A program made the translations under genes and the position numbers. Below, piece by piece: positions 43,000 through 49,490 of a stretch of DNA of 64,000 nucleotides (within the stretch, counting starts at the first letter, position 1; every line of letters begins with the position of its first letter). The notes beneath the pieces were generated by a model. That model was given only the letters and a program-made list of their open reading frames with translations, did not search any database and was not told the DNA's origin. Origin of the DNA: VRUE01 sp963764365 (lineage in GTDB: Bacteria > Actinomycetota > Thermoleophilia > Solirubrobacterales > 70-9); NCBI GenBank assembly GCA_963764365.1, contig CAVXSI010000017.1:39587-103586 (forward strand), in the 5' to 3' direction.

Positions 43000-43596
43000 C
43001 AGGCGCCGGCGATCGACAAGCGGCGCCAGATCCTCGACGCGGCGATCCGCGTCTTCGCCCGCCAGGGCTTCCACTCGACCCGGGTCGCCGACATCGCCGA
43101 CGAGGCCGGCGTCGCCTACGGGCTCGTCTACCACTACTTCAAGTCGAAGGACGAGGTCTTGAACGAGCTGTTCAGCGAGCGGTGGTCGCTGCTGCTGACG
43201 GCGATCGAGGAGGCCGACCGCGGCGCCGAGCTGTCGCCGCGGGCAAAGCTCGAGGCCGCCGCCGGCTTCATCGTCGACTCCTACCGCCACAACCCCGAGC
43301 TGATGAAGGTGATCATCGTCGAGGTGACCCGTGCCGCAAACTCGTTCGGCCGCACCCACCTGGCGGAGATCCGCCGCGCCTACGACTCGATCGCGAAGAT
43401 CGTCGCCGACGGCCAGGAGTCGGGGGCCTTCCGCCGCGACATCGACCCGAACTTCGCCTCGATGACCTTCTACGGCGCGATCGAGCAGCTGCTCTCCGGC
43501 TGGATCTTCGACGTGATCCCCGCTTCCGATACCGACTTCGAGCAGGCCAAGTCGTTGCTGACCACGACGATCTGCGACGGCCTCGTGCCCCGATAG
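42991..43596 (+). CDS. TetR/AcrR family transcriptional regulator
   Basis: A 201-residue regulator. DKRRQILDAAIRVFARQGFH then DIADEAGVAYGLVYHYFKSK is the TetR helix-turn-helix; the rest is a helical ligand domain (residues 60-200) ending GAIEQLLSGWIFDVIP, similar to FadR/AcrR-type proteins that sense acyl-CoA or lipophilic compounds. The start codon lies inside the right arm of repeat D, so its expression signals have been supplied or changed by that element. A TetR-type palindrome lies before the upstream nitrilase gene. Confidence 0.88.
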   Translation: MSSQAPAIDKRRQILDAAIRVFARQGFHSTRVADIADEAGVAYGLVYHYFKSKDEVLNELFSERWSLLLTAIEEADRGAELSPRAKLEAAAGFIVDSYRHNPELMKVIIVEVTRAANSFGRTHLAEIRRAYDSIAKIVADGQESGAFRRDIDPNFASMTFYGAIEQLLSGWIFDVIPASDTDFEQAKSLLTTTICDGLVPR

Positions 43597-43610
43597 GTAA
43601 GGTCGGGCGC

Positions 43611-43745
43611 ATGGACAACGAGATAGTCAAACGACTTGCCTGGAGCGGCCTGCTGGCCGCCAGCAGCGCGCTCGCCAGCATCGCCGCGGCGAGGCTCGCG
43701 GCGATCGTCTGGAGGCGGGTCTTCGAAGAGGACCCGCCCGAGTAG
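43611..43745 (+). CDS. Small membrane protein (DUF4235-like)
   Basis: Forty-four residues: MDNEIVKRLAWSGLLAASSALASIAAARLAAIVWRRVFEEDPPE would be one membrane helix with a basic end, here described only by its parts (EIVKRLAWSGLL, then ASIAAARLAAIVWRRVF, then acidic EEDPPE). DUF4235-type proteins look like this. It precedes the holin-type gene by two bases. Confidence 0.55.
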   Translation: MDNEIVKRLAWSGLLAASSALASIAAARLAAIVWRRVFEEDPPE

Positions 43746-43747
43746 CG

Positions 43748-44197
43748 ATGCCCGAGGCCGATCCGACTCCGCCCAAGGACGCCGACTCGAGGTCGGTCGC
43801 CGAACTCGTCTTCGACGTCTCCGAAAAGACGACGCTGCTGGTCCGCGAGGAGTTCGAGCTCGCCAAGGCCGAGGTCAGCCAGAAGGTCGGCAGCATCCTG
43901 CGCGGCTCGGTGGTCGGGGTCGCCGCCGGCACCTTCGCCTTCCTGGCGTTGATCCTGGTCATGGAGGGGATCGCCTGGCTGCTCAACGAAGAAGTCTTCG
44001 ACGGCAAGTTCTGGCCCGGCTTCTTCATCGAGGCGGCCGCCTTCCTGCTGATCGCCGGAATCGCCGGCCTGGTCGCCTACAGAGCCGTCCAGTCGGGCGC
44101 CCCGCCGCTGCCCGAGCAGGCGATCGAGGAGGCGAAGAAGACGAAGAGCGTCTTCGAAGGGGAAGGAGAGGGGAGCAGAGATGAGTCCGGTGCCTGA
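43748..44197 (+). CDS. Actinobacterial holin superfamily III / DUF1469-type membrane protein
   Basis: A 149-residue protein: N-terminal amphipathic helix (VREEFELAKAEVSQK) followed by two membrane segments (VVGVAAGTFAFLALILVMEG and FIEAAAFLLIAGIAGLVAYR) and an acidic/basic tail. This is the layout of the phage-holin-superfamily-III-like chromosomal proteins; the name does not imply lysis. Its end overlaps the DUF3618 start by 17 bases. The trio 43611-44426 is probably a membrane-stress or envelope operon. Confidence 0.75.
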   Translation: MPEADPTPPKDADSRSVAELVFDVSEKTTLLVREEFELAKAEVSQKVGSILRGSVVGVAAGTFAFLALILVMEGIAWLLNEEVFDGKFWPGFFIEAAAFLLIAGIAGLVAYRAVQSGAPPLPEQAIEEAKKTKSVFEGEGEGSRDESGA

Positions 44198-44426
44198 GCC
44201 GCAGCGTCCCTCGACCGCCGGCCTGCCGGGTCGCACCCCGGAGCAGATCCGCCGCGACATCGCGCTCGAACGCAGCGAGCTAAGCCGCTCGGTCGATTCG
44301 CTGCGCGGCAGGGTCGCCGAGCTGACCGACTGGCGCCGCCAGGTGCGCGAGCACCGCAGCCAGCTGATCGCCGGCGCCGCCGTGGTCGGCTTCGCGGTCG
44401 GCGTTTTCGCCCTGCGCCGCCGCTGA
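44181..44426 (+). CDS. DUF3618 family protein
   Basis: Eighty-one residues. RTPEQIRRDIALERSELSRS then VDSLRGRVAELTDWRRQ is the family helix, with a membrane helix at the C-terminus (LIAGAAVVGFAVGVFALRRR). DUF3618 genes usually follow a holin-III-type gene, as here. Function unknown. Confidence 0.82.
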   Translation: MSPVPEPQRPSTAGLPGRTPEQIRRDIALERSELSRSVDSLRGRVAELTDWRRQVREHRSQLIAGAAVVGFAVGVFALRRR

Positions 44427-44448
44427 CGGCCCCAGTCGCGTCAGAGCG

Positions 44449-45327
44449 CTAGCTGCTCAGAACGGCGGTCGAGACGCTGCCTACGCCCAATAGGCCAGGG
44501 CCGACGTGGGCGCCGAGGACGGCGCCGATCTCGGAGATGAAGGCCGGCTCGCAGCCGAAGATCTCGCGGCAGTCGTCGGCCAGGGCGTCGGCCGCCTCCC
44601 GATCGCGGATGTACTGGACGACCCAGGCGTCGAGCCCGGACTCGTGGCGCTCGCGGGCGTAGTCGCGCAGGCGCTCGATCGAGCGGGCCCGGGTCCGCAC
44701 CCGCTCGACCGGGGTGATCTCCTCCTCCAGGGTGAGGATCGGCTTGATCTTCAGCGCCGACCCGATCCAGGCGCGGGCGCCGCCGATCCGGCCGCCGCGG
44801 CGCAGGTACTCGAGGGTGTCGATCGCGAACCACATCTTCAGCTCCTCGCGCGCCCTCTGGGCGCGGGCGAGCGTCCCGGCGCCGTCCTCGCCGGCTTTCG
44901 CGGCGGCACCCGCGGCGAGCGCGCAGAGGCCCATCCCGCCGGCCGCCGAGCGCGAGTCGAAGAGGTGGATCCGCTCGCCCCCCTTGCCTTCGGCGACCAG
45001 CCGCTCGCGGGCCTGGCCGGCGGCCTCGAAGGTGCCGGAGATGCCGGCGGAGATGTGGACCGAGACGACCTCGCGGCCGGCTTCGAGCAGCGGCTCGTAG
45101 ACGGCGGCGAAATCGCCGATCGAGGGCTGCGAGGTGGTGGCGCCGCCCTCCGAGGCCCGCAGCCGCTCGAAGAACTCGCCGTAGTCGCCGATCCCGGTCT
45201 CCGGCTTCTGGTCGCCGTCGATCGAGACGTAGAGGCTGATCCGCTCGATGCCGTACTTGGCGATCAGCGCGTCGGGGAGGTAGCACGTGGAGTCGCAGAC
45301 GACGGCGGTGGCGGGGGGAGATGCCAA
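44449..45327 (-). CDS. DegV family fatty-acid-binding protein
   Basis: About 292 residues. TAVVCDSTCYLPDALIAKYG (first fatty-acid contact DS), SIDGDQ, TTSQPSIGDFAAVYEPLL and VVSVHISAGISGTFEAA are diagnostic; the C-terminal domain has LEYLRRGGRIGGARAWIGS and KIKPILTLEEE. DegV/FakB proteins bind a fatty acid for phosphorylation by FakA. No FakA-type DAK kinase is visible here. The TTG at 45327 is preferred because upstream sequence overlaps the divergent IscA promoter. Confidence 0.82.
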   Translation of the reverse strand: MASPPATAVVCDSTCYLPDALIAKYGIERISLYVSIDGDQKPETGIGDYGEFFERLRASEGGATTSQPSIGDFAAVYEPLLEAGREVVSVHISAGISGTFEAAGQARERLVAEGKGGERIHLFDSRSAAGGMGLCALAAGAAAKAGEDGAGTLARAQRAREELKMWFAIDTLEYLRRGGRIGGARAWIGSALKIKPILTLEEEITPVERVRTRARSIERLRDYARERHESGLDAWVVQYIRDREAADALADDCREIFGCEPAFISEIGAVLGAHVGPGLLGVGSVSTAVLSS

Positions 45328-45369
45328 TGCCTCGGGGATTCTCTCAGACCTGCCGCTACACTTTATGAA

Positions 45370-45744
45370 GTGACTGACGCACCCAAAGAGGCGATCACGC
45401 TGACCGGCAAGGCGGCCGAGAAGATCGGCGAGCTGCTGGGCGACCAGGACGGCTCCGAGGACCAGGCGCTGCGCGTCGCCGTTCGCGGCGGCGGCTGCTC
45501 CGGCTTCCAGTACGCGCTCGCCTTCGACCGTGCCAAGGACGACGACCACGTGTTCGAGGTCGACGGCGTCGCCGTCGTCGTCGACAAGGTCAGCATGCAG
45601 TTCGTCTTCGGCTCCGAGGTCGACTACGTCGAAGGGCTGCAGGGCGCCGGCTTCCAGGTCAACAACCCGAACGTGGTTGCGGCCTGCGGTTGCGGCTCCT
45701 CTTTCCAAGTGAAAGACGACGCTGCCGAGTCGGCCGCGGTTTAG
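45370..45744 (+). CDS. A-type iron-sulphur carrier (IscA/ErpA family)
   Basis: About 124 residues. The three conserved cysteines are present: GGGCSGFQY and VAACGCGSSF. ITLTGKAAEKIGELL is the N-terminal block. A-type carriers pass clusters to target enzymes. GTG at 45370 is preferred; a region before it overlaps the divergent DegV start. The next genes on the other strand encode a CGFS glutaredoxin, BolA and a ferredoxin reductase, so this is one iron-sulphur handling locus. Confidence 0.9.
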   Translation: MTDAPKEAITLTGKAAEKIGELLGDQDGSEDQALRVAVRGGGCSGFQYALAFDRAKDDDHVFEVDGVAVVVDKVSMQFVFGSEVDYVEGLQGAGFQVNNPNVVAACGCGSSFQVKDDAAESAAV

Positions 45745-45759
45745 CCACCTCGGCAGCCG

Positions 45760-46146
45760 TTATTCGATCTGCAGCGGCGGCGACTGCGCGGGGGGAGCCT
45801 GCTGTGGCGTCGCCGCCGGCTGCTCGACTCCGAGCGTCCCGGCCAGCTCGCCGGACTCGAACATCTCCTCGACCAGGTCGGCGCCGCCGACCAGCTCGCC
45901 GTTGACGTAGAGCTGGGGGAAGGTCTGCCAGTCGGAGATCTCCGCGGTGACTTCGCGCAGCGGCTGCAGCGCCGGCAGCACGTCGACCGCGCCGTACTCG
46001 ACGTCCATCGAGTCGAGCACCTGCACGACCCGCATCGAGAAGCCGCAGCGCGGCATCTCCGGCGTGCCTTTCATGAACAGCAGCACCGGGTTGCCGGCGA
46101 TCAACTCCTCGACCTTGGCTTTCAGCTCCGGATCGGCCATGCGCAC
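45760..46146 (-). CDS. Monothiol (CGFS) glutaredoxin
   Basis: A 128-residue protein. MPRCGFSMRVVQVLDS has the CGFS active site with Cys34. DWQTFPQLYVNGELVGGADL is the glutathione-binding TVP/GG part. A Pro/Gln-rich tail of ~20 residues is extra. Such proteins bind a [2Fe-2S] cluster with BolA and glutathione. BolA follows it after 7 bases (bolA stop is at 46154 on the same strand, upstream in transcription). CGFS glutaredoxins are uncommon in actinobacteria, which mostly lack glutathione, so the thiol used here is an open question. Confidence 0.9.
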   Translation of the reverse strand: MRMADPELKAKVEELIAGNPVLLFMKGTPEMPRCGFSMRVVQVLDSMDVEYGAVDVLPALQPLREVTAEISDWQTFPQLYVNGELVGGADLVEEMFESGELAGTLGVEQPAATPQQAPPAQSPPLQIE

Positions 46147-46153
46147 AGAGTAG

Positions 46154-46390
46154 CTACCCCGCCGCCTCGGTCTTGATCGACAACGCGTGGATCGTGCCGT
46201 CCTCGAAGCGCTGCTTGACCGCGGCGCGGACCAGGCGGTGCTGGTCGATCCGCGAGAGGCCCTCGAACTGCGGCGCCCGCACCGTCGCCCGCAGGTGGTC
46301 GCCGTTGCCGGTTTCGTCGCCGACCTCGACCGCGGCGCCGGGCAGGGCGGCTTCGATCATCGACTCCAGTTCGCGCAGGTCGGCCGGCAT
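46154..46390 (-). CDS. BolA family protein
   Basis: Seventy-eight residues. MPADLRELESMIEAALPGAA is the N-terminal helix, HLRATVRAPQFEGLSRIDQHRL the FEGxxxxxRHR-like block with the cluster-binding region, and VKQRFEDGTIHALSIKT the end. It is flanked by a CGFS glutaredoxin gene and the ferredoxin reductase, 5-8 bases apart on the same strand, so they form one operon. The known role of BolA-CGFS complexes is iron-sulphur cluster delivery and iron sensing. Confidence 0.9.
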   Translation of the reverse strand: MPADLRELESMIEAALPGAAVEVGDETGNGDHLRATVRAPQFEGLSRIDQHRLVRAAVKQRFEDGTIHALSIKTEAAG

Positions 46391-46395
46391 CGGCG

Positions 46396-47799
46396 TCAGG
46401 AGACCTGCTGGCCGAGCGTCTCCAGCATCTCCCCGACGCGGACGAACTTGACCCGCGGCCGGCCGTGGGGCTCGCCGCGGCCGACCTCGGCCTGGTCGAT
46501 CGCCTGCCAGTCCTCGAAGCTGACGAAGCGGACGCCGCGCTCGGCGAGCAGGTTCTCGACCGCGACCGGGTCGGTGTCCTCGGGCTCGAGCAGGGTGCCG
46601 TCGGCGATGTCGGCGAGCAGGTGCCGGACCGTCTCCAGGGCGTCTTTCTTGTTGGTCCCGATCACGCCCGAGGGGCCGCGCTTGATCCAGCCCGCGGTGT
46701 AGTGGCCGACCTTGTGGCCGGCGTCGTGGGAGTCGAGCACCCGGCCGCCCTCGTTGAGGATCAGCCCGCGGCTCTCGTCGAATGGGACGCCCTCGATCGG
46801 GATCCCGGTGTAGCCGACCGAGCGCAGCACCAGGCCGCACTCCAGCTCTTCGCGCTCGCCACTGTCTCTGGCCCGCAGCGTGCCGCCTTCGTCGACCAGC
46901 TCGTTGCGCCCGATCACGATCTTCTCGACCCTGCCGTCGCCCTGGATCTCGATCGGCGAGGCGAGGAAGCGGAGGACGATCCGCTGGTTCTTGCCGGTCG
47001 GCTCGCGCTGTGCGAACTCCTGCAGGATCTCGACGTTGACGCGCGAGGTCTTGTCGGCCTCGTCGGACTCGATGAAGGCCCGGCTCGCCGGGTCGAGCTC
47101 GACCTCGGCCGGGTCGACGATCACGTCGGCGTCCTCCATCTCGCCCAGCTCCTTCACCTCGGGGTTGGTGAAGGCGGCCTGGGCCGGGCCGCGGCGGCCG
47201 AGCACGACGACCTCGCGGATCCCCTTCGCGTCGAGCATCTCGATCGCGTGGTCGGCGGTGTCGGTCTGGCGCAACTCGTGGTCGGTCAGGGCGAGCATCC
47301 GCGCGACGTCCATCGCCACGTTGCCGTTGCCGATCACCACCGCGCGCCCAGAGGAGAGGTCGAACTCCTCCTCGGCGTAGTCGGGATGGGCGTTGTACCA
47401 GCCGACGAAGGCGGTGGCGGCGTGGCTGCCCGGCAGTTCCTCGCCGGGGATGCCGAGCCGGCGGTCGGTCTCACAGCCGACCGTGAAGACGATCGCGTGG
47501 TAGAGCCGCTCGAGCTCCTCGACCTCGATGTCGTGGCCGACCTTGACGTTGCCGAAGAAGCGGAAGCCCTCGCGGGCGGCGGTCTTCTCGTAGACCCGGA
47601 TCACCGACTTGATCTTCGGGTGGTCGGGCGCGACGCCGCCGCGGACCAGCCCGAACGGGGTCGGCAGGCGGTCGAAGAGGTCGACCTGGGCGTGCACGTC
47701 GCCGTCCTTGAGGATGTGCTCGGCGGCGTAGAAGCCGGACGGGCCGGCGCCGACGATGGCGACGCGCACGGGGTTGTCTGCGGTTCCGATCTGGGTCAT
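46396..47799 (-). CDS. Ferredoxin/adrenodoxin reductase-type NADPH flavoprotein (FprA-like)
   Basis: A 467-residue FAD enzyme. VRVAIVGAGPSGFYAAEHIL binds FAD, LVRGGVAPDHPKIKSVIRVY and FFGNVKVGHDI are typical of FprA, VVIGNGNVAMDVARMLAL the NADPH domain and YTAGWIKRGPSGVIGTNKKD the ending. It reduces ferredoxins with NADPH, matching mycobacterial FprA. It leads the operon fprA-bolA-grx. A GTGTCCT/AGGACAC hairpin lies 11 bases upstream of its ATG. Confidence 0.93.
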   Translation of the reverse strand: MTQIGTADNPVRVAIVGAGPSGFYAAEHILKDGDVHAQVDLFDRLPTPFGLVRGGVAPDHPKIKSVIRVYEKTAAREGFRFFGNVKVGHDIEVEELERLYHAIVFTVGCETDRRLGIPGEELPGSHAATAFVGWYNAHPDYAEEEFDLSSGRAVVIGNGNVAMDVARMLALTDHELRQTDTADHAIEMLDAKGIREVVVLGRRGPAQAAFTNPEVKELGEMEDADVIVDPAEVELDPASRAFIESDEADKTSRVNVEILQEFAQREPTGKNQRIVLRFLASPIEIQGDGRVEKIVIGRNELVDEGGTLRARDSGEREELECGLVLRSVGYTGIPIEGVPFDESRGLILNEGGRVLDSHDAGHKVGHYTAGWIKRGPSGVIGTNKKDALETVRHLLADIADGTLLEPEDTDPVAVENLLAERGVRFVSFEDWQAIDQAEVGRGEPHGRPRVKFVRVGEMLETLGQQVS

Positions 47800-47810
47800 G
47801 GGTGTGTCGT

Positions 47811-47828
47811 GTGTCCTCCACAGGACAC
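47811..47828 (-). promoter_or_regulatory. Small hairpin in fprA leader
   Basis: GTGTCCT and AGGACAC pair with loop CCAC, 11 bases before the fprA ATG. The hairpin overlaps the likely ribosome-binding region, so it might modulate translation. No regulatory protein site is recognised. Confidence 0.35.
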
Positions 47829-47877
47829 GGCGAACGCGGAAGGATAGGGAACGCGCGGCCTCCGGCGTGTGCGCGAT

Positions 47878-48420
47878 CTACGCGGCGAGCAGGGTGCCGT
47901 CGCAGTCCGGGCAGATGCCGTGGTCGAGCAGCGGCAGCTTCCGGCGCCGGAACAGCTCCAGGCGCTTCGCCGCCTCCTCGACCTCGACCCACTCGCCGTC
48001 GACAAGGAAGCGGTCGCACCAGGCGCACATCGTGAGGAAGTCGCCTTCGTCGCGGGGTGCGTGCGGGTCGAAGAGCGGCTGCGGCTCCTCGCGCTGCTCC
48101 TCGGAGCGCAGTCGGGCCGAGAAGAGGACAACACGGCCGGAGCGGTCGGCGGCGATGCGGATGTCCATCTCGCGGCGGAAATCCGGCCCGTCGCAGCGGA
48201 AGGGAAGTTCGACGTCGCGCACCTCGTCGCGCACCCGCCGCAGCAGCAGGCGCTGCAGCTTCTTCACGTCCTCGCCGGCGACGAAGTCCCAGAGCGAGCG
48301 GCCGAGACTGCTGCCGGCCTCCGACCAGCCGTTTTCCTCGGCGAAGCGGTAATAGCCATCGTCGACCTTGATCAACCGATCCTGGTCGTCGATTGCGTAG
48401 CTGAGCGTCTCGACAGTCAT
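47878..48420 (-). CDS. PAS-like domain protein with a Zn-ribbon tail
   Basis: A 180-residue soluble protein. Residues ~1-105 (SYAIDDQDRLIKVDDGYYRF, then LWDFVAGEDVKKLQRLL) have PAS-fold features. Cysteines CAWC near 130 and CPDC near 172 form a zinc-knuckle pair; this PAS plus CxxC layout is seen in many sensory proteins. There is no output domain. It lies between hemQ and fprA, which suggests a link to iron or redox state; that is only context. Confidence 0.55.
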   Translation of the reverse strand: MTVETLSYAIDDQDRLIKVDDGYYRFAEENGWSEAGSSLGRSLWDFVAGEDVKKLQRLLLRRVRDEVRDVELPFRCDGPDFRREMDIRIAADRSGRVVLFSARLRSEEQREEPQPLFDPHAPRDEGDFLTMCAWCDRFLVDGEWVEVEEAAKRLELFRRRKLPLLDHGICPDCDGTLLAA

Positions 48421-48456
48421 CTACGGATCACTCCGGTTATCGACAACGTAGCGGTA

Positions 48457-49152
48457 CTAATGAATGCCCGCGGCGACCGCCGCCGTGCCGTCGAGGGCAT
48501 CCAGCGCCTTGCGCGCCGACATCGCCACGCAGGTGAAGATCGGCGTCTCGCGCTCGGTGTACTCGCTCGACTCGGTCGGGCGCAGCTCGTTGACCAGGTC
48601 GAGGAACATCCCCGGGTCGTCGCCCTCGAAGGCGACCACGAACTCCTGGTCGTCGAGCCCGAACGAGTAGGAGGTGTTGATCGTGATCTCCGGGTAGCGG
48701 CGGCCGACCTCGATGTGGCTTTTCATGATCCGCCCCCGCTCCTCCGCCGGCAGGCCGTACCAGCGGCGCTGCTTGACCATCGGGTAGAGGAACAGGTACT
48801 TGCGCTCCGAAACGCAGATCTCCGGCCGCGCCCGCTCGTCGGAGTAGGGCGAGCGTTTGGTCATCGAGAGGAACGAGTGCGGCGTCTCCGCCCACTTCGC
48901 CAGCCCGCTCTGGCCGAGCACGACGTGGAACGTGTGCAGGTCGTCGAGGTTGGGGCTCTGGCTGAGCAGGAGGAGGTCTACGTCGCCGCGCGTGCCTATG
49001 GTTGAGTAGGCGCGCAGCGAGCGGTCGAGGGCGAAGTCGTCGCAGGCCGCGAGGAACTCCTGCTTGTCGGTGGCGCGCAACTCGGCGTCGCGGCGGCGCC
49101 ACTCGGGGTCGATCTTGAAGAACGTGAACTTGGCGAAGGTGCGATCGGCCAC
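48457..49152 (-). CDS. hemQ: Chlorite dismutase-like haem protein, probably coproheme decarboxylase HemQ
   Basis: A 231-residue protein. YLFLYPMVKQRRWYGLP and MKSHIEVGRRYPEI (proximal haem His) and INTSYSFGLDDQEFVVAFE are the family landmarks. The length and a Gln in DDQEF rather than the Arg of true chlorite dismutases fit HemQ, the last step of the coproporphyrin-dependent haem pathway used by actinobacteria and firmicutes. Other hem genes are not in the window. The PAS/zinc gene follows it. Confidence 0.87.
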   Translation of the reverse strand: MADRTFAKFTFFKIDPEWRRRDAELRATDKQEFLAACDDFALDRSLRAYSTIGTRGDVDLLLLSQSPNLDDLHTFHVVLGQSGLAKWAETPHSFLSMTKRSPYSDERARPEICVSERKYLFLYPMVKQRRWYGLPAEERGRIMKSHIEVGRRYPEITINTSYSFGLDDQEFVVAFEGDDPGMFLDLVNELRPTESSEYTERETPIFTCVAMSARKALDALDGTAAVAAGIH

Positions 49153-49217
49153 TCGGTGGAAGATAGCGGTCGGGTTGATGGTGACTGGGGTCTCTCTGGG
49201 GGTGGGGGCAGGGGTCG

Positions 49218-49475
49218 GGTGGGGGGCTCCACTTAACTTTTTCGCCGGGAACGGGCGTCTCTCGCCGACGCACTCGGGCGAAAAAGAAGACGTTCCGCCC
49301 CACCCGACCCCTGCTCACCGGCTCTAACGGGCGTCTCTCGCCGACGCCCTCAAGCGAAAAAGTACAAGACGTTCCGCCCCCCACACGACCCCTGCTCACC
49401 GGCTCTAACGAACGTCTCTCGCCGACGCAATCAAGCAAGAAAGTACAAGACGTTCCGCCCTCGGCCCGACCCCAG
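49218..49475. repeat. Hairpin and three tandem ~76-81 base repeats of the TTTTTCGC element type
   Basis: Fills the 338-base gap before 49491. Units begin near 49255, 49331 and 49412 (GCGTCTCTCGCCGACGC, then (A)GCGAAAAAG and GACGTTCCGCCC). The first is also a hairpin: GGGTCGGGTGGGG with CCCCACCCGACCC. About 50 bases (49218-49270) are the inverted complement of 49925-49980, so the gene start is flanked by a long inverted repeat. No ORF is evident in it. Confidence 0.7.
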
Positions 49476-49490
49476 CTTTTCGGCTACGAG

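Noticed and set aside
43748..44197. Prophage, based on the holin-like gene
   Set aside because: No phage structural, integrase or lysis genes nearby; the holin-III-type name applies to ordinary actinobacterial membrane proteins.
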